Origin: Labilibaculum sp. K2S
Lineage (GTDB): Bacteria > Bacteroidota > Bacteroidia > Bacteroidales > Marinifilaceae
Assembly: GCF_030372765.1 (NCBI RefSeq)
Contig: NZ_JAUCMW010000021.1
Span: 1-40,941 of the forward strand
DNA: 40,941 nucleotides
Direction: 5' to 3'
Of this stretch, positions 15,971 through 24,293 are shown piece after piece. How positions within the stretch are numbered: position 1 is the first letter of the stretch; every line of letters starts with the position of its first letter. The position numbers and the translations under genes are program-made. Under the pieces are notes generated by a model that worked only from the letters and a program-made list of their open reading frames with translations, was not told where the DNA came from and ran no database searches.

Positions 15971-18900
15971 TTATTCTGCAGTTTCCAATTCGTTATCTTC
16001 CGGTTTTGGAGCTCCTGTAATTTTTTCCTGAATTGTCTGGAAAATCACGAAGAATGCAGGAATTACAAACACACCAAAAAGAGTTCCAATTAACATGCCG
16101 CCAACTGCACCTGTACCTATTGAGCGGTTACCAACTGCACCGGCACCATTTGCCAGCATCAATGGTACTATTCCCAGGATAAATGCGAACGAAGTCATTA
16201 AAATAGGACGTAAACGTGCTTTTGCTCCCTCAACTGCTGCCTGCATTAATTCCATTCCCTGACGGCGGCGTTGCAAGGCAAATTCTACAATCAGAATTGC
16301 ATTTTTTGCCAGCAAACCAATCAACATGATTAAAGCCACCTGGAAATAAATGTTGTTTTCTAATCCAATCATCTTCACAAAAAAGATGGCTCCAAATATC
16401 CCGATAGGAAGTGATAGAATAATGGAGAAGGGTAGTATGTAACTTTCATATTGCGCTGCAAGTAAGAAATACACGAATATTAAACTCAGTGCAAAAACTA
16501 AAATGGCTTGATTTCCTGCTTTTTGTTCCTCACGTGTCATTCCAGAGAATTCATACCCGTAGGTCGATGGCAATGTTTCTGCCGCAACTTCCTGAATGGC
16601 TTTAATGGCATCTCCGGTACTGTAACCAGGATTCACATTGCCGTTAATGGTTGCAGAATTGAAAAGGTTGAAGCGGTTAACAACATCAGGACCATTTACT
16701 TTTTTCATGTTTACAAACTGACTTACCGAAACCAATTCGCCTTGAGCATTTTTAACAAACACATTATTCATGGACTCAATTGTTTCACGATCTTCGGGAG
16801 CAGCCTGAATCATCACACGGTACTGTTTTCCGAACCGGTTAAAGTCGGCAGCATACCAACTTCCATAATATCCCTGAAGGGTTGAAAACAATGAATTTAC
16901 TGAAATGCCAGCTTCTTTTACTTTCTCTACATTTATTTCCATCTCATATTGAGGGAATCCTGTATTAAAAGAAGTCCTCGCATATTTAATTTCCGGTCGT
17001 TGGTTTAATGCACCCAGAAATAGACCACTTTTGGCCATCAAGTCGTCAAATTCTCCATTCGACTTATCCTGCAAACGCATTTCAAAACCATCAGAATTAC
17101 CAAAACCTCTGACTGTTGGAGGAGCAAAAAATAATATTGTTGCTTCATTTATTCCTGCTGTCATTCCAAATAATTGCCCAACTATTGCATCTACTTTTTG
17201 ATTGTCCTGTTTTCGTTCTTTCCAGTTTTTTAATTTAATTACAGCGAAAGCTTTTGAGCCACCTCTGGAACCACTTAACATACTAAAGCCAACTACAAAC
17301 ATTTTTTCCTGTACAACATCAATACGATTGATAATTGCTTCTACCTTGGAAACAACTTCACTTGTTCTATCCAAAGTACTTCCGGCAGGTAATGAGATGT
17401 CGCAGAAAATAACTCCTTGGTCTTCGTTTGGTATAAATCCTGTTGCAGTAGTTTTGAAAAACCATCCAGCTAAGGAGATGAAAACAACTAATATTACACC
17501 AGTCAACCACTTTCTCTTAATTAAATAGCGAACCGAGTTAGCGTATCGATTAGTCATTACTTCGAATCCCGTATTGAATGAAGTGTAAAATCTTTTTAGC
17601 AAATTTTGGTTATGCTCTTCATTTGGTTTATGTGGCTTAAGTAAAAGAGCACACAATGCAGGACTTAAGGTTAATGCATTGATTGCTGATATAACGATAG
17701 CAACTGCAAGCGTGATTGCAAACTGTTGGTAGAAAGCTCCTGTTGAACCTTTTAAAAAGGATACCGGAATAAACACTGCCGACATAACCAAAGTAATGGA
17801 TATAATTGCGCCGGTAATTTCGCTCATGGCCGATATAGTAGCTTTCTTAGCACTCTTCGCACCGTGGTCAAGTTTGGCGTGAACCGCCTCAACCACAACA
17901 ATGGCATCATCTACTACAATACCAATTGCGAGCACTAAGGCAAACAGTGTCAACATATTAATAGAGAAGCCAAAGAGGTTCAGAAAGAAGAATGTTCCAA
18001 CAATTGCCACTGGTACTGCTATTGCAGGAATCAAAGTCGATCTAAAATCCTGAAGGAAAAGAAAAACCACAAAAAATACCAAAAGGAATGCTTCAATTAA
18101 GGTAGTGATTACTTTACTGATAGATGCATCTAAGAATTCATTGGTATTGAAAGGAATCACATAGTCAATACCTTTAGGAAAATTCTTTTTAGCAGATTGC
18201 AATGTACGTTCCACTTCTTTGATAATTTCCTGAGCATTTGAACCGGATGTTTGGTATACAGCAACCGCAACTGATGGGTGACCGTTGGTAATATTATTGG
18301 TAGCATAACTAAAGGCACCTAACTCCACTTTTGCAACATCTTTCAAACGGAGGAAATTACTATTTCCTTCCGATCGAAGAATAATATTATCGTATTCTTC
18401 TTTTGTGGAAAGTTTTCCTTTGTAGCGAATAACATATTCGAATGACTGAGATGAATTCTCTCCAAATTTACCTGGAGAAGCTTCCAAATTCTGCTCATTC
18501 AAGGCGCTAACTACATCCTGAGGAGTAAGACCATAAGCGGCCATTTTTTCAGGTTTCAACCAAATTCTCATCGAATAATCACGTGAACCAAAAACGCTGG
18601 CATCACCTACACCATTAACCCTCTTGATCATTGGGATTAGGTTGATACGAGCATAATTTTCAATAAATGTTGCATCTAAATCCTCGTTTTCGGTAAATAC
18701 AGAAAAGAACATCAAAACACTATTCTGAACTTTTTTTGTGGTTACTCCAGTTTGAATTACCTGTTGTGGCAATTTGCTGTTTACTGTTGCTACTTTATTT
18801 TGAACATTAACTGCTGCAATATCAGCATTGGTTCCCAATTCAAAGTAAACACTTATGGTTGCACTTCCATCGTTACTGGCAGTAGAGGACATGTAGGTCA

Positions 18901-19123
18901 TATTTTCTACACCATTAACGGCTTCTTCTATGGGAACGACAACACTTTTCAGCAGAGTTTCTGCATTGGCACCAGGGTAAGTAGCAGAGATCTGCACGGT
19001 TGGAGGTGCAATATCAGGAAATTGCTCTCTTGGTAAAGAAGAGAGTCCTAAAACTCCCAAAATTACAATAAGTATGGATATTACAGTCGATAATACCGGC
19101 CGTTCAATAAATTTTCTTAACAT
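15971..19123 (-). CDS. RND efflux pump, hydrophobe/amphiphile type (AcrB/MexB-like)
   Basis: This is the inner-membrane proton-driven pump, 1050 residues with two halves of six membrane spans each and large periplasmic loops. Family signatures are FIERPVLSTVISILIVILG at the N-terminus, the proton-relay pair D405-D406 in GIVVDDAIVVVEAVHA, and GLLAKNAILIVEFA in the second half with the conserved Lys (AcrB K940 equivalent). The C-terminus is GTLFGVFVIPAFFVIFQ followed by a short acidic tail. All residues needed for proton coupling are present, so the pump should be functional. It lies between the adaptor (38-bp gap) and the channel (10-bp gap). It probably exports drugs, bile-like or other amphiphiles, the HAE1 substrate class. 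Confidence 0.95.
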   Translation of the reverse strand: MLRKFIERPVLSTVISILIVILGVLGLSSLPREQFPDIAPPTVQISATYPGANAETLLKSVVVPIEEAVNGVENMTYMSSTASNDGSATISVYFELGTNADIAAVNVQNKVATVNSKLPQQVIQTGVTTKKVQNSVLMFFSVFTENEDLDATFIENYARINLIPMIKRVNGVGDASVFGSRDYSMRIWLKPEKMAAYGLTPQDVVSALNEQNLEASPGKFGENSSQSFEYVIRYKGKLSTKEEYDNIILRSEGNSNFLRLKDVAKVELGAFSYATNNITNGHPSVAVAVYQTSGSNAQEIIKEVERTLQSAKKNFPKGIDYVIPFNTNEFLDASISKVITTLIEAFLLVFFVVFLFLQDFRSTLIPAIAVPVAIVGTFFFLNLFGFSINMLTLFALVLAIGIVVDDAIVVVEAVHAKLDHGAKSAKKATISAMSEITGAIISITLVMSAVFIPVSFLKGSTGAFYQQFAITLAVAIVISAINALTLSPALCALLLKPHKPNEEHNQNLLKRFYTSFNTGFEVMTNRYANSVRYLIKRKWLTGVILVVFISLAGWFFKTTATGFIPNEDQGVIFCDISLPAGSTLDRTSEVVSKVEAIINRIDVVQEKMFVVGFSMLSGSRGGSKAFAVIKLKNWKERKQDNQKVDAIVGQLFGMTAGINEATILFFAPPTVRGFGNSDGFEMRLQDKSNGEFDDLMAKSGLFLGALNQRPEIKYARTSFNTGFPQYEMEINVEKVKEAGISVNSLFSTLQGYYGSWYAADFNRFGKQYRVMIQAAPEDRETIESMNNVFVKNAQGELVSVSQFVNMKKVNGPDVVNRFNLFNSATINGNVNPGYSTGDAIKAIQEVAAETLPSTYGYEFSGMTREEQKAGNQAILVFALSLIFVYFLLAAQYESYILPFSIILSLPIGIFGAIFFVKMIGLENNIYFQVALIMLIGLLAKNAILIVEFALQRRRQGMELMQAAVEGAKARLRPILMTSFAFILGIVPLMLANGAGAVGNRSIGTGAVGGMLIGTLFGVFVIPAFFVIFQTIQEKITGAPKPEDNELETAE

Positions 19124-19160
19124 GAAATATGATTTTTATTTACAGTTTAAAAACCTGATA

Positions 19161-20318
19161 TTATTTTTTGGAAAATGCTCTGTTGTCTGGTTGAGTCGAA
19201 GAGCCAGTTTGTGGAAGAATTTGCATTCCTTCTCTAAGTTTGATTAATCCCCCGGCAACAAATACTTGTCCTTCAGTAAGTCCTTCTTCAATAATAAAAT
19301 CATTACCAAGAGTTTCTGAAACAAAAACTTCTTTAGACTCTATTTTGTTTTCATTACCAAGAAGATAAACAAAATGTTTTCCCTGCAATTCGAAGGTCGA
19401 TTTTTGTGGTAAAATAATTGCCTGATTTATATTAGATGGTAGTTTTATTTTACCACTAATACCACTTCGTAATAAATTGTCTGGATTTGAGAAAATTGCG
19501 CGATAGCTAACACTTCCTGTTCTTGGGTTTACCATTCCGTTAATGGTCTCAATTTTCCCTTTTTGATTGTAAGTTGATCCATCTGCAAGGATTAACTCAA
19601 CTTCAGGTAATGCCTTAATCATATCTTTAACACTATTGCCATTCAATTGTCGATTGAATTGTAATAATTGTTTCTCGTTTAAAGAGAAGTAAGCATATAC
19701 ATTACTAATATTGGATACTGTAGTAAGTGGTTGAGATTCTGTACGACCAACTAAGCTACCAATTCTGTAAGGTATACTTCCAACAATTCCGTCAACCGGA
19801 CTCTTGATAATAGTATAGTCTAAATTTTCTTTGGCATTCATATAATCTGCTCTTGCAGCTGTCAACTGAGCTTTTGCAGCATTCAAATTGCTTTCGGATG
19901 TTTCTAATTGTACGGCACTAACAATATTTTTCTCTACCAAAGGTTTTATTTTACTCACATCAACTTGTGCTGATACAACCTGAGCTTTTGCTACTTCAAC
20001 ATTTGCTTCGGCAGCTTTAACTTGCTGATTTAAAGTTTTGGCAGTTAATTTAAACAGAATCTGTCCTTCTTTAACCTGGCTACCTTCATCAATATAAATT
20101 TTTTCAACAAAACCATCCACTTTAGGACGAATTTCTATGTTTTGTTCTCCTTCTATATTTGCAGCATATTCTGTGTAAATAGTAATGTTTTCCTTTTTCA
20201 CTGATTGTACAGGGAATGGCATCGGTCCACGAGCCATTTGTGGTTGTGATGAATCTTTACAAGATGATAAACCCAGTAGCATGATCGCCATACTTGCTAA
20301 GATGTAATTTCTTTTCAT
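19161..20318 (-). CDS. RND efflux periplasmic adaptor (AcrA/MexA-like), lipoprotein
   Basis: This is the membrane-fusion subunit linking pump and channel. The SPII leader has a lipobox Cys (LLGLSSCKDS). The order of domains is canonical: membrane-proximal beta strands, lipoyl half (IEIRPKVDGFVEKIYIDEGS), alpha hairpin (about 100-165, rich in Ala/Lys/Glu heptads), second lipoyl half (TIIKSPVDGIVG), beta-barrel (SNISNVYAYFSLNEKQ) and C-terminal membrane-proximal part. The length of 385 residues is normal. It is the first structural gene after the MarR/GbsR-type regulator, with a 169-bp gap in which I see no good TAnnTTTG promoter, so co-transcription with the regulator gene is likely. Confidence 0.94.
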   Translation of the reverse strand: MKRNYILASMAIMLLGLSSCKDSSQPQMARGPMPFPVQSVKKENITIYTEYAANIEGEQNIEIRPKVDGFVEKIYIDEGSQVKEGQILFKLTAKTLNQQVKAAEANVEVAKAQVVSAQVDVSKIKPLVEKNIVSAVQLETSESNLNAAKAQLTAARADYMNAKENLDYTIIKSPVDGIVGSIPYRIGSLVGRTESQPLTTVSNISNVYAYFSLNEKQLLQFNRQLNGNSVKDMIKALPEVELILADGSTYNQKGKIETINGMVNPRTGSVSYRAIFSNPDNLLRSGISGKIKLPSNINQAIILPQKSTFELQGKHFVYLLGNENKIESKEVFVSETLGNDFIIEEGLTEGQVFVAGGLIKLREGMQILPQTGSSTQPDNRAFSKK

Positions 20319-20487
20319 GTGTTGATAATTTAGTTTTTAATTGCTTGATAAAATTTTCTGAGCGTAATAAAATTACAGTTCGTTTATGCTTAAAGTGAGT
20401 GTTGCAATTATTTGGTTAAGTTATTTTTTTGGCTATTATAAACAGATGTGGTCTGAAATAATATTGTTTTTAATGTGCACATTATAT

Positions 20488-21003
20488 TTAAGTGTTTTTT
20501 ACTGATAATAAGGAGCATTTTGACTCTATGTTGCTATGAAGTTGCTCAAGCTGTGAAATAGTGTTTGTTAAGAAATCCAGATAAGGAGTATCGTGATCGA
20601 TTGTATATTTATCCTCTTTAAAATTCTTATTGACCAACACTTTGTAATCTCTCACTTCTTTAAGAAGTTCTTGTTCTGTTTTGTACATTTTTAGATTTTC
20701 TCTGATTCTCGCTAGAAATCCGACAGGAGAGAGGGTGAAATACTTTTTTCTATCTCCCGGTTTAGTATGATAAGAAATCATTTCTGCATTTCTAAGGGTT
20801 TTCAAATTAGTTGAAATAGTACTTTTGCTCGCTTCTAAAAAAAGAACCAATTCTTCGAAAGTTAATCCGTTTTCCTTATCAATTAATAAGGTCGCAAATA
20901 TTCGAGCGGCAATGGGAGTAAGCTTTTCCTGTTTCTCCATAAACAGTCCAAAGCTTTCAACTAAAAGCTTTTTTTGTTTTTCTAATTCCAAGAGATTTTT
21001 CAT
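20488..21003 (-). CDS. MarR/GbsR-type winged-helix repressor of the efflux operon
   Basis: This is a 171-residue DNA-binding protein. A winged helix-turn-helix at about 30-95 includes IAARIFATLLID, the recognition helix region LEASKSTISTNLKTL and the wing KPGDRKKYFTL. The C-terminal part is helical (YKTEQELLKEVRDYKVLV; TNTISQLEQLHSNIE) and probably mediates dimerisation, as in GbsR-like proteins. The gene is upstream of, and in the same direction as, the adaptor-pump-channel genes. Its own promoter carries a near-perfect palindrome (21034-21059), suggesting autorepression and control of the whole operon. The inducing ligand is unknown but is likely a pump substrate. Confidence 0.87.
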   Translation of the reverse strand: MKNLLELEKQKKLLVESFGLFMEKQEKLTPIAARIFATLLIDKENGLTFEELVLFLEASKSTISTNLKTLRNAEMISYHTKPGDRKKYFTLSPVGFLARIRENLKMYKTEQELLKEVRDYKVLVNKNFKEDKYTIDHDTPYLDFLTNTISQLEQLHSNIESKCSLLSVKNT

Positions 21004-21023
21004 TTTTCCATTATTTTCTGGGA

Positions 21024-21059
21024 CAAATATACATTTAGTTCGGTTCCAACCGAACTAAA
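21024..21059 (-). promoter_or_regulatory. Promoter and palindromic operator of the MarR/GbsR-efflux operon
   Basis: On the minus strand, TATATTTG (21031 down to 21024) is a perfect TAnnTTTG -7 element. TTCG (21054-21051) sits 19 bp upstream in the -33 position. Overlapping the -33 and spacer is an inverted repeat with 12-bp arms, TTTAGTTCGGTT (21034-21045) and AACCGAACTAAA (21048-21059), around a central CC. A dimeric repressor bound here would block RNA polymerase. The regulator start codon lies about 20 bp beyond the -7 box. Confidence 0.8.
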
Positions 21060-21087
21060 AAATGTTAAAAAAATAAAAAGAATTTTA

Positions 21088-21113
21088 TGCAATCGATTCA
21101 ATAAGGGATTGCA
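21088..21113 (-). terminator. Possible weak terminator after the LytTR regulator gene
   Basis: The arms TGCAATC (21088-21094) and GATTGCA (21107-21113) form a stem. On the minus strand it is followed by a T-rich stretch extending to about 21066. The T run is interrupted, so confidence is modest. Confidence 0.4.
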
Positions 21114-21138
21114 ACTTAGTTGGGAAGTGTGAAATGAT

Positions 21139-21867
21139 TTATTTTTTAAGAAATTTATTGATTAAATCCATGAATGCTTGTCGGTACATTTGTCCGATAG
21201 GAATTTTCCGATCACCAATTTCTATCTGATTACCTTCAATTGAATCGATTAATTGCAAAGAGATGATGAACGATTTATGAACGCGGGGAAATAGATTTTC
21301 GGGTAGCAATTCTTCCATTTTTTTTATGGTGAGCTTGCTTACAATGGTTTTTGATTTGGTATGTATTTTAATGTAATCCCCTAAACCTTCAATGTATTTA
21401 ATGTCTTCAAAATTAAGTTTTATGGTTTTTTTATCTGCCTTAATAAAAATGAAATTCTGGCTTGTGTCTGTAGTATTATCTTGCGCTGCAGTTTGTAAAT
21501 TGCCTTTTAATTGGAGTTTTTCTTCAATTTTAGAAATGGCTTTAATAAAGCGTGGAAATGGTATTGGCTTGTGTAAATAGTCTATAACATTTAATTCATA
21601 AGCATCTACGGCATATTCTCGGTAAGCTGTGGTAATAACAACCAATGGTGGATTCATTAGACTCTCTAAAAAGCTCAATCCGCTAAGTTTGGGCATGTTG
21701 ATATCTAAAAACATGGCATCGACACTGCTGTTTCGGAGCACTTCCATAGCTTCCAAGGCGTTTTTGCACGATTTCACCAAAGTAATGTGAGGAATGTCCT
21801 GAATGTATTTCTCCAATACTTTTCTTGCATGAATTTCATCATCTACTATAATACAGTTTATATTCAT
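21139..21867 (-). CDS. LytTR-family response regulator
   Basis: This is a DNA-binding response regulator of 242 residues. The receiver domain (1-120) has acidic residues D9 and D10, phosphoacceptor D55 (MFLDINMP), the switch residue near T79/T80 and K100 (HKP). The C-terminal LytTR domain (about 137-242) includes FIFIKADKKTIKLNFEDIKYIEGLGDYIKIHT and FPRVHKSFIISL, diagnostic of the family. Its start overlaps the end of the kinase gene by 4 bp (ATGA), so the two are translationally coupled. The pair lies between two RND systems and is divergent from the second, which is its most likely target. Confidence 0.94.
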   Translation of the reverse strand: MNINCIIVDDEIHARKVLEKYIQDIPHITLVKSCKNALEAMEVLRNSSVDAMFLDINMPKLSGLSFLESLMNPPLVVITTAYREYAVDAYELNVIDYLHKPIPFPRFIKAISKIEEKLQLKGNLQTAAQDNTTDTSQNFIFIKADKKTIKLNFEDIKYIEGLGDYIKIHTKSKTIVSKLTIKKMEELLPENLFPRVHKSFIISLQLIDSIEGNQIEIGDRKIPIGQMYRQAFMDLINKFLKK

Positions 21868-22919
21868 ATCGATAAGCTTAAATGTGTAGTGTATTGGTTT
21901 TTGGTTTCAAAGATTTCGAAAATGTGTTTGTTCGGAAACAACAAATTTAGCCTCTTTCTAACGTTCTCAATTCCTAAACCATTGTGTTCTTTCGTATTAA
22001 CTACAGCACTTTTTGATTCTAAAGGATTGCTTATTTCAATATCGATATTGTGTTGTGATATTTTCATGTTAATTTTAATTTCAGAAGTTTCCAATTCTGA
22101 TGATATTCCGTGCTTAAATGCATTCTCGATTAGGGGAATAAACAAAAGTGGTGGTATTCTGTGTCCAGGATCCTCACCTTCAATATTTAATTGAATGGTA
22201 GCAACATCCTCAACTCTTATTGATTCTAATTCAATGTAGTTTCTTATAAATTGAATCTCTTTCTCTAATTGAACTTCTTCATCTTTGCATTCATAAATCA
22301 TATAACTAATAAGCTGACTCAATCTTAGAATCATATCCGGAGTTTTTACCGAATCGTATAAACTCATCGAATAAATATTATTAAGTGTATTGAACAGAAA
22401 ATGAGGATTGACTTGACCTTTTAGTACGTTTAATTCTGCTTCCAGTTGCTCCTGAGCTTTTTCAGTGAATTTTAGATTCTCATCTTTCAGTTTAATCCAT
22501 TCTTTAACGAAATGGAATAATGTGCTTGATAAGACAAATATGTTTGTTTTAAAGGTATTCATCATGATGATTTTTGTGATATTAAATCTGATGAAATTTT
22601 TAAATTCTAAATCGGGAAAGTGATAGAACAATAGACTTAAGGATGAGATGGTAAAAGCCTCACAGATAATGAAGATTAATACATATTTGCCATATCTGCC
22701 GGTATTCCAATAGCGGGGAATTAAAAACCTTAAATTAAAATAAACCAGAATTGCGATGAATGAATTTTGGATTCCTTCGAACAGAATTTCCCTGGGTATT
22801 CGCTCTGGATCCATATCGGTAAAACGGCCTAATTCCATTAGTAGGAAAACCGACCAAAAGGAAAGGTGCTGTACCCATCTTATCGAAAATATATGATATA
22901 ATCTGTCTTTTAAATTCAT
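21864..22919 (-). CDS. LytS/YehU-type membrane sensor histidine kinase
   Basis: This is a four-helix membrane kinase of the His_kinase (PF06580) class and the partner of the LytTR regulator. I prefer the ATG at 22919 (MNLKDRLYHIFSIRWVQH) over the upstream ATG at 22949, because family members start with this amphipathic segment. Hydrophobic spans lie at about 15-30, 48-66, 78-98 and 118-137. The H box is LKGQVNPHFLFNTLNNI with phosphoacceptor H173. The ATPase region shows LLFIPLIENAFKHGI (N box) and NGLGIENVRKRL (G box). There is no periplasmic sensor domain of any size, so the signal probably arises in or at the membrane. Confidence 0.92.
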   Translation of the reverse strand: MNLKDRLYHIFSIRWVQHLSFWSVFLLMELGRFTDMDPERIPREILFEGIQNSFIAILVYFNLRFLIPRYWNTGRYGKYVLIFIICEAFTISSLSLLFYHFPDLEFKNFIRFNITKIIMMNTFKTNIFVLSSTLFHFVKEWIKLKDENLKFTEKAQEQLEAELNVLKGQVNPHFLFNTLNNIYSMSLYDSVKTPDMILRLSQLISYMIYECKDEEVQLEKEIQFIRNYIELESIRVEDVATIQLNIEGEDPGHRIPPLLFIPLIENAFKHGISSELETSEIKINMKISQHNIDIEISNPLESKSAVVNTKEHNGLGIENVRKRLNLLFPNKHIFEIFETKNQYTTHLSLSI

Positions 22920-23144
22920 GAAATACAATTTAGTCCAGCTAAAGAACAAAATTTAGTTTTTTAAAAGCACCTTTTATCGATGAACAGTGTGAAATGATCT
23001 GTAAATACATAGGATTTTGACTGCAAACAAAGATACCGACAATTTTTCTTTTGATACAGGTAGATATGGCTCGTTGGCCGATAAAATTTATTTCTTAAAA
23101 AGGAAGCGGTTATTATTGTCTTGGATTCTAAAAAAAGAACTGAC

Positions 23145-24257
23145 ATGTTAAAAAGAAAAAGTATCCTTTTAGGAGTAATCGTAATTGTTGTTTGTTTTGG
23201 CATAACATTCGTTTTTGCAGATATGAAGAAGGCACCAAAGGAAAGAGAGGTGATTTCAAAAGAAATAATTGTTCCGGTTCAGAAGGTGGAGAATAAGAAA
23301 ATTGATCTTCACTTATCAGTTGTAGGTAGTCTGGAAGCTCAATCGAAAGTTGATGTTTATGCTGAAGTTACAGGCATTTTAAAAGCTTCTGGAAAATCAT
23401 TTTTAGAAGGAGTGAAGTTTTTTAAAGGAGAGAGTCTTCTCACCATAAATGATGACAAGTATAGGTCTGAGGTTCTTTCGAAGCGAAGTGGTTTTATGAC
23501 TGAAATTGCCGGAATTCTCCCGGATTTAAAATTTGATTATCCGGAAAGTTTTATTGCCTGGAAACAGTACTTGAATCAATTTAAGGTTGAACAGGAATTG
23601 GCTGTTATTCCAGAGCCAAAAAATGAAAAAGAAAAATATTTTTTAGCAGGAAAAAATATCTATACCAGTTATTACAACATTAAAAGTATGGAACTGCAAC
23701 TTGCTAAATATACCATTACAGCACCATTCACGGGAGAGGTGATCGAATCGGATATTAAGCCGGGAACCTTAATAATGTCTGGTCAAAAATTGGGCGAATT
23801 TGTGAATACTTCTGCTTATGATTTGGTTGTAGGTATTGATCTCAATAATTTATCCGGTGTTAAAGAGGGAAATCATGTAATGATTTATTCGAATAATATT
23901 CAGGGGAATTGGCAAGGAACAGTTCGTAGAATCAGCAACAAAATAGACCCTAAAACACAGATGGTGAATGTGTATATCTCCGTTTCAGGCAATCAACTTA
24001 AGGAAGGAATGTTTTTGAATGCAGATATTGATTTGGCCACGGAAGCTTACGGCCTTGAAATTCCAAGAAAGCTGCTTGTGAATTCTGAATTTGTATATAC
24101 GGTTGATAACGGAAGCGTTAAGTTGGATAAAGTGTCTGTAATTCAGAAAAAAGAAAATTCAATAATCATTGAAGACTTACAAGACGGGGTGATGCTTGTT
24201 TTGAAAACATCAAGTATTCATGAAGGGATCACAGTTACTCCTGTGATTAATAAGTAA
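23145..24257 (+). CDS. RND efflux periplasmic adaptor, second system
   Basis: This is the membrane-fusion protein of the second tripartite system. The start is set at the ATG at 23145 (MLKRKSILLGVIVIVVCFG), which gives a clean N-terminal membrane anchor; an in-frame TTG at 23121 would add eight polar residues. The lipoyl halves are visible at SKVDVYAEVTGILK and YTITAPFTGEVIESDIKPGT, followed by the barrel (YDLVVGIDLNNLSGVKEGN). The alpha hairpin between them is unlike that of typical AcrA, with few heptads and a Phe/Pro-rich middle (LPDLKFDYPESFIAW). It is not a lipoprotein, unlike the adaptor of the first system. The pump gene follows after 36 bp. Confidence 0.9.
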   Translation: MLKRKSILLGVIVIVVCFGITFVFADMKKAPKEREVISKEIIVPVQKVENKKIDLHLSVVGSLEAQSKVDVYAEVTGILKASGKSFLEGVKFFKGESLLTINDDKYRSEVLSKRSGFMTEIAGILPDLKFDYPESFIAWKQYLNQFKVEQELAVIPEPKNEKEKYFLAGKNIYTSYYNIKSMELQLAKYTITAPFTGEVIESDIKPGTLIMSGQKLGEFVNTSAYDLVVGIDLNNLSGVKEGNHVMIYSNNIQGNWQGTVRRISNKIDPKTQMVNVYISVSGNQLKEGMFLNADIDLATEAYGLEIPRKLLVNSEFVYTVDNGSVKLDKVSVIQKKENSIIIEDLQDGVMLVLKTSSIHEGITVTPVINK

Positions 24258-24293
24258 GCTAAAACCAGCTTTCAAAATCTGAAACGACATAAA

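Noticed and set aside
22961..23203. Minus-strand open frame of 80 codons between the kinase and adaptor genes
   Set aside because: It overlaps the start of the plus-strand adaptor gene, has no recognisable protein features and lies where divergent promoters are expected.
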